This document shows positions 31,617 through 42,351 of a stretch of DNA of 64,000 bases, one piece after another. The position numbers were made by a program, and so were the translations under genes. The stretch's first letter is position 1, and each line of letters opens with the position of its first letter. The DNA is from Lentibacillus juripiscarius JCM 12147 (lineage in GTDB: Bacteria > Bacillota > Bacilli > Bacillales_D > Amphibacillaceae). Location: positions 1 to 64,000 of the forward strand of contig BBCA01000003.1 of NCBI GenBank assembly GCA_001311805.1. Reading direction: 5' to 3'. The notes under the pieces were generated by a model. That model saw only the letters and a list, made by a program, of their open reading frames with translations, was not told where the DNA came from and ran no database searches.

Positions 31617-31655
31617 AAAAAGTCAAAGTCAAGAGAGCCCTGACTTTGACTTTTT
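31617..31655 (-). terminator. Long perfect hairpin between dnaK and dnaJ
   Basis: AAAAAGTCAAAGTCA and TGACTTTGACTTTTT form a perfect 15 bp stem with a 9-base loop, just after the dnaK stop. The A-start and T-end make it work as a terminator in both orientations. It lies ~175 bases before dnaJ and should reduce readthrough into dnaJ, prmA, rsmE and mtaB. Confidence 0.8.
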
Positions 31656-31675
31656 CCATTTGTTTCAGTAGCTTA

Positions 31676-33527
<1,852 letters not shown>

Positions 33528-33546
33528 TCACTGCTCATCCAACTGA

Positions 33547-34140
33547 TTATTTATTTACTTTAACCATTGCTGGCCGGATAACACGGTCTTTCAGGTAGTA
33601 ACCCTTTTGCAATTCTTCTATTACTGTTTCAGGTTCCGCTTCTTCATCTTCCTCTTGCATGACTGCATGGTGTATCGTTGGATCAAACGGTTTGCCAACC
33701 GTCTCAATTTCCTCTACACCATGATTTGCCAGGGCGTCTTTCAGCTGGCGGTACACCATAGTGATGCCTTCTGCAAAGTTTTTGGTTTCATCTGTGACTT
33801 CAACCTGCAATGCACGTTCAAAATTATCCATGACGGGCAATAACTCTTTGACAATGTCTTCTGCTTTATATTTGCGGTCAGCCTCTTTTTCCTTTTGGGT
33901 CCGCTTCTTATAATTGTCAAATTCTGCCTGGATACGGAGCACACGCTGATGCATTTCTTCTTTTTCCTGATTCGCCTTATCCAGTTCCGCCTGCAGCGGA
34001 TCCGGATCTGACTCTTGTGCTTCTGTCTGATCATCCGCATCAATTACTTCGGTGATCGTTTCATCCTGTTCTTGTGACTCCTGCTGCTGTGCCTGATTCA
34101 CATCATCTTGAACGGCTTTTTCTTCTTTTTGATCTGCCAA
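33547..34140 (-). CDS. grpE: Nucleotide exchange factor GrpE
   Basis: Intact, ~197 residues from the TTG at 34138-34140, eight bases after AGGAGG. An acidic, Q-rich N-terminus precedes the dimerising coiled coil ([22 protein letters not shown]) and the beta domain signature VVRPAMVKV-like end ([12 protein letters not shown]). It stimulates ADP release from DnaK. Confidence 0.93.
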   Translation of the reverse strand: MADQKEEKAVQDDVNQAQQQESQEQDETITEVIDADDQTEAQESDPDPLQAELDKANQEKEEMHQRVLRIQAEFDNYKKRTQKEKEADRKYKAEDIVKELLPVMDNFERALQVEVTDETKNFAEGITMVYRQLKDALANHGVEEIETVGKPFDPTIHHAVMQEEDEEAEPETVIEELQKGYYLKDRVIRPAMVKVNK

Positions 34141-34220
34141 TACTGCCACCTCCTGTATCAAATCGCCACGAAAGACTATATCATGTTTTTCGCTGTAAAT
34201 AAATTAATAAACATAAAAGC

Positions 34221-34264
34221 GGATGGGAAGGCCCCATCAAGACGATAGATTTATCTTCCTATCC
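34221..34264 (-). promoter_or_regulatory. Stem-loop in the hrcA-grpE intergenic region
   Basis: GGATAGGAAG and CTTCCCATCC (minus strand) make a 9-of-10 bp stem at the hrcA stop. In B. subtilis the dnaK operon mRNA is processed between hrcA and grpE; a stem here could protect the downstream grpE-dnaK part. This is inference from position. Confidence 0.45.
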
Positions 34265-34265
34265 A

Positions 34266-35295
34266 TCATTCATCATTTTTGTGCCACTTATACAAAACAT
34301 CCGACATTTCATTTGATAATGCATTTAACAAAGCAATAACTTTTTGTATTCCATCCTGGTTGGGCCAAGTAACGCAATAGTCCCCATCTGATCGTCGTTC
34401 AAATCGTATGTTGCCGATATCAGGCTGCATTCCTTAATGGCATCTGCCTCATTCTCATGCCCAATCCTTATCTTAATACCATTCCCATCACTTTTTTAGC
34501 ATGTCTGCCAATTCATCTTCTTTTTCGATCATGGAATAAACGACCGAACTTTTTCAATATCATTAAATTCCGGCTGCATCAGTATGTTGGTCTTTCCACC
34601 AAAGTACAATTTGGCCGGATTTTCCGTGAAAAACACAGCCTTCAGATAATGAAACGACTTCTCAAAGTCCGTCACATACGAACCCATAAGATTAATTACC
34701 TCTGTACCCAGTTTCTCATGGAGCCTGAAAATGGGCACGCCGTATAGTCGATTGTTTAAAATATTAACCATTTTCTCTAAATCTGATGCATTAATTTCAT
34801 CCGGGACCGTAAATGACCGGTGTTCAACATGACCAGTATTGGTAATCAATATGGCTACAGCAGTATGCGGTGATAATGACACAATCTGCAGCTGCTTTAA
34901 TTTCGTTTCGAACACTTCCGGACCCAGGATAATCGATGTATAGTTTGTAATCTCGGACAGTATCTCGGCAGAACTCTGGACAATCTGTTCAAATTCGAAC
35001 AGACCTTCCTGCATAACATTTTCGACTATTTTAATGTTGCTCATTGTTTCCTTAGGCGACACCAAATGATCGACATAATACCGATAACCTTTTTCAGATG
35101 GGATGCGGCCGGATGACGAATGGGTTTTTCAAGAAATCCCATATCTTCCAAATCGGCCATTTCATTCCGTACGGTTGCCGGACTGTACGTGATATTCTCT
35201 TTCTTGGCAATAGAACGTGATCCTATCGGCTGTGCCGTTTCGATGAAATCATCAATAATTACTTGCAGAATCAGCAATTGTCTTTCCGTTAGCAT
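34266..35295 (-). CDS. hrcA: Heat-inducible repressor HrcA (frameshifted)
   Basis: Represses class I heat-shock genes by binding CIRCE, with GroEL needed for its activity. The N-terminal winged helix reads [20 protein letters not shown] and [18 protein letters not shown]. The GAF-like/inserted domain follows. Shifts are near 35090, 34535, 34490 and 34340. Corrected length ~343. The ATG (35293-35295) follows AGAGGTGGTCATC, 15 bases from CIRCE: autoregulation. Confidence 0.95.
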
Positions 35296-35309
35296 GATGA
35301 CCACCTCTG

Positions 35310-35336
35310 TTAGCACTCTTCGCTAACGAGTGCTAA
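35310..35336. promoter_or_regulatory. CIRCE operator
   Basis: TTAGCACTC, nine bases, GAGTGCTAA: identical to the CIRCE consensus with the standard spacer. It is the HrcA binding site controlling hrcA-grpE-dnaK-dnaJ. Confidence 0.98.
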
Positions 35337-35346
35337 TGCTATTAAT

Positions 35347-35375
35347 AAATTATCAGATCGGTAATTTGTTGTCAA
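35347..35375 (-). promoter_or_regulatory. Sigma-A promoter of the dnaK operon
   Basis: TTGACA (35370-35375), 17 bases, TAATTT (35347-35352), minus strand. CIRCE lies immediately downstream, so HrcA would block at the transcription start. Confidence 0.8.
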
Positions 35376-35390
35376 CGCACACGATTCAGA

Positions 35391-36525
35391 TCATTTTCTT
35401 CCAACAAAATCGCTCAAAACCTCGTTCCCGAATAAAACACCCTGATCAGTCAGACGAATATTCTTTTCTTCATCAACTATCCAGCCTTTTGTTTTAGCGT
35501 ATGGATAACATTGCCATACAACTTCTCATAAGGAAACCCGAATTTTTTAATAAAACTCTCCCTGTTTATTCCATCCATTTTTCTGAGTCCCAAAAACATT
35601 TCCTCTTCAATCATTTCCCGTTCGCCTAATTCCTCTGTATGCAAAATTGGTCTGCCATTCTCCATCGCCTGCTTCACATACGCCGGAAGCGGCCGAATAT
35701 TACCTGTGCGTACACCCGGAAGATACCCGTGCGCCCCTGCTCCAAAACCATAATAATGGTCATTATTCCAGTATGTCAGGTTGTGCTGGCTTTCAAAACC
35801 GGGCATGGCAAAATTGCTTATTTCATACTGATTCAGGCCATTGCTGCGCATCGTGTTTTTCAGCAGTTCATACATTCGTACTTCCTCTTCCTGTGGAGGT
35901 CTATGCAGTTTTCCTTTTTATACCGCTGATAAAAGATCGTTTTCGGTTCAATTTGCAGCGCATATGCTGAATAATGCGGGAGCCCGAAAGCAATAGCCTC
36001 CTCCAAAGTGTGCTGGAAATGTTCTACCGTCTGGTTTGGCAGGGCATAAATAAGATCAAGACTGATATTATAAAAACCATTCCGCTGCAGCAGATCGACT
36101 GTTCGGTAAACATCCTTCACCTGATGAAGCCGCCCCAGCTGCTCCAGCATCGCATCATCGAACACTTGTACGCCAAGCGAAATCCTATTCACGCCAAAAC
36201 TGTTGAGCAGTTTTATTTTTCTTCATCAAAGTCACCAGGATTAGCTTCAATCGAGAATTCCAGGCAATTGTCAATATCAAACTTTGAATCGATCAGCTGC
36301 ATAAGTGACTGCAGTTGGCCCATATTCAGAGCTGTCGGTGTGCCACCACCGATAAAATTGTGTTCACCCGGTTTTTTCACCGTCAATGGCTGTGTTTATT
36401 TCCTGTTTAAGTGCATCTATATAGTCATCCGCCGATTGTTCATTATAGAAAAACTTCGTAAAATCACAATAATGGCATATCTGCTGACAAAACGGGATAT
36501 GGATGTAAACGGATTGTGCTTTCAT
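35391..36525 (-). CDS. hemW: Radical-SAM haem chaperone HemW (frameshifted)
   Basis: Coproporphyrinogen III oxidase-like protein (formerly hemN), now regarded as a haem chaperone. It starts MKAQSVYIHIPFC and carries CQQICHYC, the CX3CX2C cluster motif. NRISLGVQVFDDAMLEQLGR is the family signature following it. At least four shifts are needed (near 36370, 36210, 35868 and 35506). The corrected end is VLSDFVGRK. Corrected length ~378. It stops 16 bases before the hrcA promoter. Confidence 0.92.
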
Positions 36526-36597
36526 TGTTCGCTCCTATACGAAGAAAAGGGATAACCCCTGCCACCCGGCAAAAGTTTTCCCCATCCTGCAAATTAG

Positions 36598-38404
36598 TTA
36601 ATCATCATTCATTTCTAATACGGCCATGAAGGCCTCTTGCGGCACTTCAACAGACCCGACCATTTTCATTCGCTTTTTGCCTTCTTTTTGTTTTTCCAGC
36701 AGTTTTCGTTTTCGTGAAACGTCCCCACCATAGCATTTGGATAACACATTCTTTTTCATAGCTTTAATGGTTGACCGGGCAACAATCTTATTCCCGATTG
36801 CCGCCTGGACCGGCACTTCAAACTGCTGTCTTGGGATCAGATCCTTCAGTTTGTCAACAATATGCTTTCCCCGCTCGTATGCGAAGTCACGGTGTACAAT
36901 GAACGACAGTGCGTCAATAGTGTCCCCATTCAGCAAAATATCCATCTTAACAAGGTTGGACGGGCGATACCCGATCAAATCATAGTCAAAAGAAGCATAA
37001 CCTTTTGTTTGTGATTTCAGCTGATCAAAGAAATCATACACAATTTCAGATAGCGGAATGTGGTAGATAATATTGACGCGGACTTCATCGAGATACTCCA
37101 TATTAACAAATTCGCCGCGTTTTTTCTGCGCAATCTCCATGACAGCCCCAACAAAGTCATTCGGCACCATAATCGTCGCTTTAACAAAAGGCTCGCGGAC
37201 TTCGTTGATAATTTGCGGATCCGGCATTACGGACGGATTGTCAACTTCTACTGTCTCATCGTCTGTTTTCTCAACTTCATAAATAACTGATGGTGCTGTT
37301 GTAATCAGACTAATATTAAACTCCCGTTCGATCCGTTCCTGGATGATTTCCATATGCAGCAGTCCCAAAAACCGCACCGGAAGCCAAAGCCCAGTGCCTG
37401 TGAACTCTCCGCTTCGTACTGTAGGGAAGAATCGTTCAGCTCCAGCCGTTCCAATGCTTCACGCAAATCGTTATACTGATTGGGATTAACTGGGAAAAGT
37501 CCACAGAAGACCATTGGGTTCAAACGTTTATAGCCCGGCAGTGGTTCTTCTGCCGGGTTTTTGGAAAGGGTAATTGTATCCCCGACACGGGTATCACTGA
37601 CATTTTTGATGGATGCTGTCAAATAGCCGACATCGCCAACGGTCAGCTCATCCCTTGGCACCGGATTTGGTGCAAAAACACCAATTTCGTTAATTTCGAA
37701 TTCCTTTCCATTCGCCATCAGCTTGATTTTGTCACCAACTTTGACGGAACCTTCCTTAACACAAATATAAGCTATCGCACCGCGGTATGGATCATACAGG
37801 GAATCAAATATAAGTGCTTTAAGCGGATCTTCAGGATTTCCGTATGGTGCTGGTATGTCTGAAACAATCCGTTCAAGAATTTCATCCACTCCGATATCAT
37901 CTTTTGCCGAAGCTAGAATCACGTCATCTTTATCAATGCCAACCACGTCTTCCAGCTCCTGAGCTACCCGTTCAGTATCGGCATTTGGCAGATCAATTTT
38001 GTTAATAACCGGAATGATCTCCAGGTCATTATCAAGGGCAAGATAAACATTTTGCCAGTGTCTGCGCCTCAATCCCCTGTGCAGCATCCACAACTAAATA
38101 GCACCCTCACATGCGGCAAGACTCCTGGAAACTTCATATGTAAAATCCACATGCCCGGGTGTGTCAATCAAATGGAACAAATAATCCTCTTTTGTTTATT
38201 CGTATAGTTTAGTCGTACTGCATTCAGTTTTATGGTAATTCCCCGTTCACGCTCAAGTTCCATCCCATCCAGGAATTGTTCTTTCATCTCTCGCTGCGTT
38301 AATGCCTTTGTCTTCTCCAGGATGCGATCCGCAAGTGTTGACTTGCCGTGATCGATATGCGCTATAATCGAAAAATTACGTACGTTTGCCTGCTTCCTCA
38401 CCAT
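36598..38404 (-). CDS. lepA: Elongation factor 4 (LepA) (frameshifted)
   Basis: Ribosome back-translocase GTPase. G1 AHIDHGKST, effector [11 protein letters not shown]4 NKIDLP. The LepA-specific C-terminal domain contains [20 protein letters not shown] and ends [16 protein letters not shown] ([12 protein letters not shown]). Shifts near 38195, 38095 and 37375. Corrected length ~602. The ATG follows TAGGAGTGGACATCATTT. It precedes hemW as in B. subtilis. Confidence 0.95.
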
Positions 38405-38544
38405 AAATGATGTCCACTCCTACATGTCTTCTACCGAATAGTCTCCGGTAAAAGGCCAATTTTCAACGTTCGTGACTAGGATTGATTATAGCAATTGCAC
38501 AGAAGACATTCAAGAATGAAAGCATGTCCGATATTCGAGCGATG

Positions 38545-38889
38545 TCAGAAAAACACCTGAGCTAGCTGATATGCCACACGTACAACCAGCTCATAAGCCC
38601 CCGTGACACCAGCTTCCAAAAAAGATGCAGCTTTCAGAATGAAATGGTTCGATGCTGCAGGTTCCGCTGCCGCTGCATCAGCCACTTGATCATTATTCTG
38701 TTCCTTCACTTTAGTTACTTTTATTTTTTCTTTGTCCGGGTCTTGTTCATCGCTTGATTCCGTTTGCTCAAAATCATCTTTCTTATTATTTGTCGTGTCA
38801 GCCTGGTGCCCATCACGGTCCATCCCTACAACCATACCTGTCAAAAAGAACAACGCCAGTAATAAAAGAACAACAAGGGAACGCACCAT
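38545..38889 (-). CDS. yqxA: YqxA-like (DUF3679) membrane protein
   Basis: 114 residues, intact, starting at the ATG after AAGGAGGGAAGA. One N-terminal membrane helix (VVLLLLALFFLTGMVVGM), an acidic linker (TESSDEQDPDKEK), then a hydrophobic helix near the end. Size, topology and place next to lepA match B. subtilis YqxA. The function is unknown. In B. subtilis spoIIP sits between this gene and gpr; here the space is only ~107 bases. Confidence 0.6.
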   Translation of the reverse strand: MVRSLVVLLLLALFFLTGMVVGMDRDGHQADTTNNKKDDFEQTESSDEQDPDKEKIKVTKVKEQNNDQVADAAAAEPAASNHFILKAASFLEAGVTGAYELVVRVAYQLAQVFF

Positions 38890-38996
38890 TCTTCCCTCCT
38901 TCATTTTTATGCCTGTTATGGAATCTATGAATGATGCTTTTAAAATAGAACCAAATTCTTTTCAATCTATTCACCGTGATAGAGCTGACAGAACTG

Positions 38997-40095
38997 TTAC
39001 CGTGTGTATGATGCAGAATTTTCCACTGTCACTCGATCATGCAGGGCGGCATTTAAACCTGTTGCAAGCAGTACAGCCATATCCTTCATAAACCCATCCA
39101 CTTCTTTTGGTGTTACCATTAGATTGTATCCCAGCGGTGTAAGGACTTCTTTAATCAATGACTTTTTCTCTTCCTCTGATAAACTCCCTACCATTCCAAG
39201 AAATGATTTGCGCTTTTCTTCATCCGGCAGGTCCTCCTCAGACAAGTCCTTACCGCCAAATGATAATCCAGCAGGTGTCAACGATTTGGAAGGTTTGTCT
39301 TTCTCACGCCACTCTCTTCCTAAATGCTTTAACATGAAATCGATGGTATCACTTGTAATTGTCACTGCGTCAACGACTGTGGGACAACCTACGGCAAAGA
39401 CCGGTACGCCCAGTGTATCTTCACTAAGCTCTTTGCGCTTATTGCCGACACCTGAACCAGGATGGATGCCAGCATCCGAAATTTGGATGGTTTCGTTGAC
39501 TCGTTCAACAGACCTTGAGGCAAGCGCATCAATGGCGATGACAAAATCAGGCTGGAATTTTTCAACAATCCCGAAGATAATATTACTTGTCTCAATGCCC
39601 GTCACCCCCATCACTCCAGGTGTAACGGCCGCTACCGGACGATAGCCTTCTGAAACAGATTCATGCTCCAGTTCAAATAAGTGGCTTGTTACCAGCACTT
39701 TTTCGATAGACATTGGTCCTAACGCATCTGGCGTTACATTCCAGTTTCCAAGCCCCACAATCAATCCGGTACCATCTTCCGGAACCTTATTCTTATTCAG
39801 CAATTCTCCCAATTCCTTGCCAAAAACCTCAGCTGCTGCTTTTTGACTGGCTGTGTCCTGGTTCTTTACACCGTCAGCATAGATGGTGATATAGGAACCC
39901 TGTTTTTACCAAGTCGTTCCTCTCCCTCCGCATCAATGTCAACATAGGTTATAGCAATGTCCCCTTCCTGCTTTTCTTTGACGGTTACGCCTTGCACATC
40001 ATTTTTTCCTCGTCTTCCTCTTTTTCAACAATCATATCTTTTGCTTCAACTGCAAGATCTGTCCGGACATCAAACTGTTTATCCTCGTCTCTCAT
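38997..40095 (-). CDS. gpr: Spore endopeptidase GPR (frameshifted)
   Basis: Degrades small acid-soluble spore proteins at germination, made as an autoprocessed zymogen. The corrected N-terminus ([20 protein letters not shown]) includes the conserved propeptide region [10 protein letters not shown]. The catalytic domain reads [29 protein letters not shown] and [13 protein letters not shown]. Shifts lie near 40000 and 39905. Corrected length ~366. ATG at 40093-40095 follows GAAAGGGAGGATTGGA. Synthesised in the forespore (sigma-F/G) in B. subtilis. Confidence 0.93.
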
Positions 40096-40279
40096 TCCAA
40101 TCCTCCCTTTCCGGTAAATGAGTCCATTCTATAGACTGTACGATTTCTGTCCAAAACATACAGAGCAGCGGGCAAAGCTATTGAAAAGGTCGTAAACGTC
40201 TGATACAATTACGTTTGCTGCACTAGATGAAGTAATATTCCAGTGACGTAATCCACTTATGGCAACGGAGGTGAAACAA

Positions 40280-40546
40280 TTGGCTAACATCAAATCAGCA
40301 ATTAAACGTGTCGGCGTGAACCAGAAGAAGCGCGTTGAGAATACAAACTTCAAAACGGAAATGCGCACACGGATCAAGGATTTGGAGAAATTAATTGAGG
40401 CGAAAGAGACAGATAAAGCAAAAGCTGCACTGCCTGTAACGTTCCAAAAATCGACAAAGCCGTACAAAAAGGCGGCGTCCACAAAAATAACGGCAACCGG
40501 CAAAAAGTCCCGCTTGGCCAAAATGGTCAATGAGCTGGGCGCTTAA
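40280..40546 (+). CDS. rpsT: 30S ribosomal protein S20 (hidden double frameshift)
   Basis: 88 residues from the TTG at 40280 (GGAGGTGAAACAA before it); starts LANIKSAIKRVGVNQKKRVEN. The frame is open, but residues ~59-75 (STKPYKKAASTKITATG) do not look like S20. Reading one base shifted from about 40451 to 40502 gives IDKAVQKGGVHKNNGNR, the normal S20 sequence before KKSRLAK. So a missing A and an extra G compensate each other. It faces the minus-strand genes on both sides, as in B. subtilis. Confidence 0.95.
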   Translation: MANIKSAIKRVGVNQKKRVENTNFKTEMRTRIKDLEKLIEAKETDKAKAALPVTFQKSTKPYKKAASTKITATGKKSRLAKMVNELGA

Positions 40547-40567
40547 TGCAAACACATACAAAGAATT

Positions 40568-40597
40568 AAAAACGATCCCATTCAAGGATCGTTTTTT
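40568..40597 (+). terminator. Terminator of rpsT
   Basis: AAAACGATCC and GGATCGTTTT form a 10 bp stem with a 7-base loop and a T-run. Convergent holA ends just beyond it. Confidence 0.85.
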
Positions 40598-40633
40598 ACG
40601 TTCGTTATCATGTCGCAGTGGCGATGTTTATGT

Positions 40634-41653
40634 CTACTGGACCAGCTCATGGAGCAGCAATTCGAAGGCAAGCCCTTTCTCCATACCGCCCCGCTTAATG
40701 GCGTGATCCGTCTCAGCCAATTTATCCATTATTTCCTGCAGACGGTCTGTTGTAAATTTCTTTTCCCGCTGCATGGCCATTTTAATAACATACGGATGCA
40801 CCCCGACCTGCTTTCGCATCTGAGATTGGCTATATCCTTTCTTGTTCAGCAATTTCACACGCAAGATGGTGCGGAATTGGAAAGCGAGCAGTGCCACAAG
40901 ACCAATTGGTTCTTCCTTCATTTTTCGAGATCTTTATAAATGGAAATGGCTTTATGCAGATCCCGGTCAATCACTGCATCAACTAGACGTAACGATGAGC
41001 TATTTCCGGAGTGGGCAACCAGTTTTTCGGCAATTTCCCTGGTAACCGTGCCATTTTCCCCAACATATAGCTTGAGCTTGTACAGTTCGTTCCGCAGCTG
41101 ATGCAAATTAGCGGTCAACTCAGATTCCAGCAACTCATAAACATCGTCCTGGATTGTTATCTTCATACTGCCGGCGAGATTGGTGATCCAGCTCCGCAGC
41201 TCATACTCCCGAATCGGATTGCATTCTGCGGCAACACCATTCTGTTTCAGAAGCTTTGTGACTTTTTTCCGTTCATCAATCTTTTCATACGGTGCTGTGA
41301 ATATGATGATGGAATAGTCGACGGGCTGGCTAAGATAGCGGCTTAAGGTGTCAAGGTCATGATCAAACGGCAGCTTATCCGGTTTAGTTTTTAAAAAGCC
41401 CGGATTATTGGCGATGATTAATTTTTTTCCTCCGAACAGGGGATATGTTTCCGCATCTGTAATCACTTCCTGCACAGGTGTTTCCTCCAGGTCATATACA
41501 GACAAATGCTCACTTGGATCTGCATCATCAGGCAGTACGGCTTTTTATGTACGCTGTTATTTTCTGTATGAAATACGATTCTGTTCCATATAATAAATAT
41601 ACTGGTGCAATCTGTTTTTTCTTTACTTGCTGCAGCACGTCCATATACGTCAT
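40634..41653 (-). CDS. holA: DNA polymerase III delta subunit (frameshifted)
   Basis: Clamp-loader subunit (B. subtilis YqeN). The corrected start MTYMDVLQQVKKKQIAPVYLLYGTE has the family's P-loop-like YLLYG. GGKKLIIANN and LSRYLSQPVDYSIIIFTAPYEKIDERKKV follow, and the C-terminal collar domain runs to FELLLHELVQ. Shifts near 41545 and 40921, among others. Corrected length ~340. ATG at 41651-41653 follows GGAGTGAATCGT. Confidence 0.92.
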
Positions 41654-41715
41654 ACGATTCACTCCATACTGTAATCGTAAAACGGATCCTGCTGAAAGGC
41701 AAGCATTTTAATTAT

Positions 41716-41743
41716 ATCCCGCCATGGGAATCAGATGGCGGGA
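41716..41743. terminator. Hairpin upstream of holA
   Basis: ATCCCGCCAT and ATGGCGGGAT make a perfect 10 bp stem with an 8-base loop, followed on the minus strand by ATAATTAAAATG. It lies just before holA, and no minus-strand gene ends close to it. Confidence 0.45.
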
Positions 41744-41764
41744 TAATCATGTGAAAATGGGGCA

Positions 41765-41849
41765 GGAGGGAACTGCAATGAATGAACTGAATTCCCTCCG
41801 CAATCTATATGAACGTTTAAACTTCAGCCTAGGAACTGAATTTTAAACG
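41765..41849 (+). CDS. Possible 22-residue peptide with hairpin-buried RBS
   Basis: ATG at 41778 follows GGAGGGAACTGCA, and the frame runs to TAA at 41846 (MNELNSLRNLYERLNFSLG..., 22 residues). GGAGGGAA (41765-41772) can pair with TTCCCTCC (41792-41799), which would hide the RBS. A second stem (41814-41827 with 41836-41849) spans the end of the frame. It is too short to identify. It may be chance, a leader peptide or part of a structured RNA. Confidence 0.25.
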
Positions 41850-42003
41850 GGGGTTTGTTACTTATAGGTTTAACGTTTTACGGCCAAAAGTATAGTTGTT
41901 AAGTCTTTCTAGTGATGGCAATTAATTTTTGTGACATTTGCGGTCAAAAAGTGGATTTTTTATGTATTTATTTTATACTGGTAACTGTATAGGAGGGGTA
42001 GAT

Positions 42004-42138
42004 GTGAACGAATTTGAAAAGGACCCGCAATCAAAAAATAATGATGTAGTCGATTCCATTAAAGGCTTTAGCTTTTCGTTTATTTTCTTTGTCCTGATTT
42101 TTGCAATTGGTGTTTTATTCAACGTTGTAGGTTCGTGA
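42004..42138 (+). CDS. yqzM: YqzM family small membrane protein
   Basis: 44 residues, intact, GTG start after AGGAGGGGTAGAT. It reads NEFEKDPQSKNNDVVDSIKG, then one membrane helix. B. subtilis YqzM has the same length, opening (NEFEKN.QSK.NDAVDS) and the same place between comEC and holA. Function unknown. Confidence 0.88.
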   Translation: MNEFEKDPQSKNNDVVDSIKGFSFSFIFFVLIFAIGVLFNVVGS

Positions 42139-42221
42139 TTTGAATTGGATACCTATTCCTATCTCCGGAACGTACATTAGGAGATCATGACTTATTACAA
42201 CGGGCTAACCCGTTCATCCGG

Positions 42222-42253
42222 AAAAAGAGACTGCTTACCCGCAGTCTCTTTTC
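42222..42253 (+). terminator. Terminator between yqzM and comEC
   Basis: AAAAGAGACTGC and GCAGTCTCTTTT form a perfect 12 bp stem with a 6-base loop. The two genes converge here, and the A-rich and T-rich sides allow it to act both ways. Confidence 0.85.
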
Positions 42254-42351
42254 TTATAACGTCAGAAATCATAAATTATGGATGACCTTATAAGAAATAC
42301 TCCGGCACTTGCTATAAAACAAGGCTAGGCCCCCAGTCTTTCTAATGCCAC

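Noticed and set aside
39004..39645. A 213-codon open frame on the plus strand opposite gpr
   Set aside because: It lies entirely antisense to a recognised gene, has no RBS and low-complexity serine-rich translation typical of a shadow frame.
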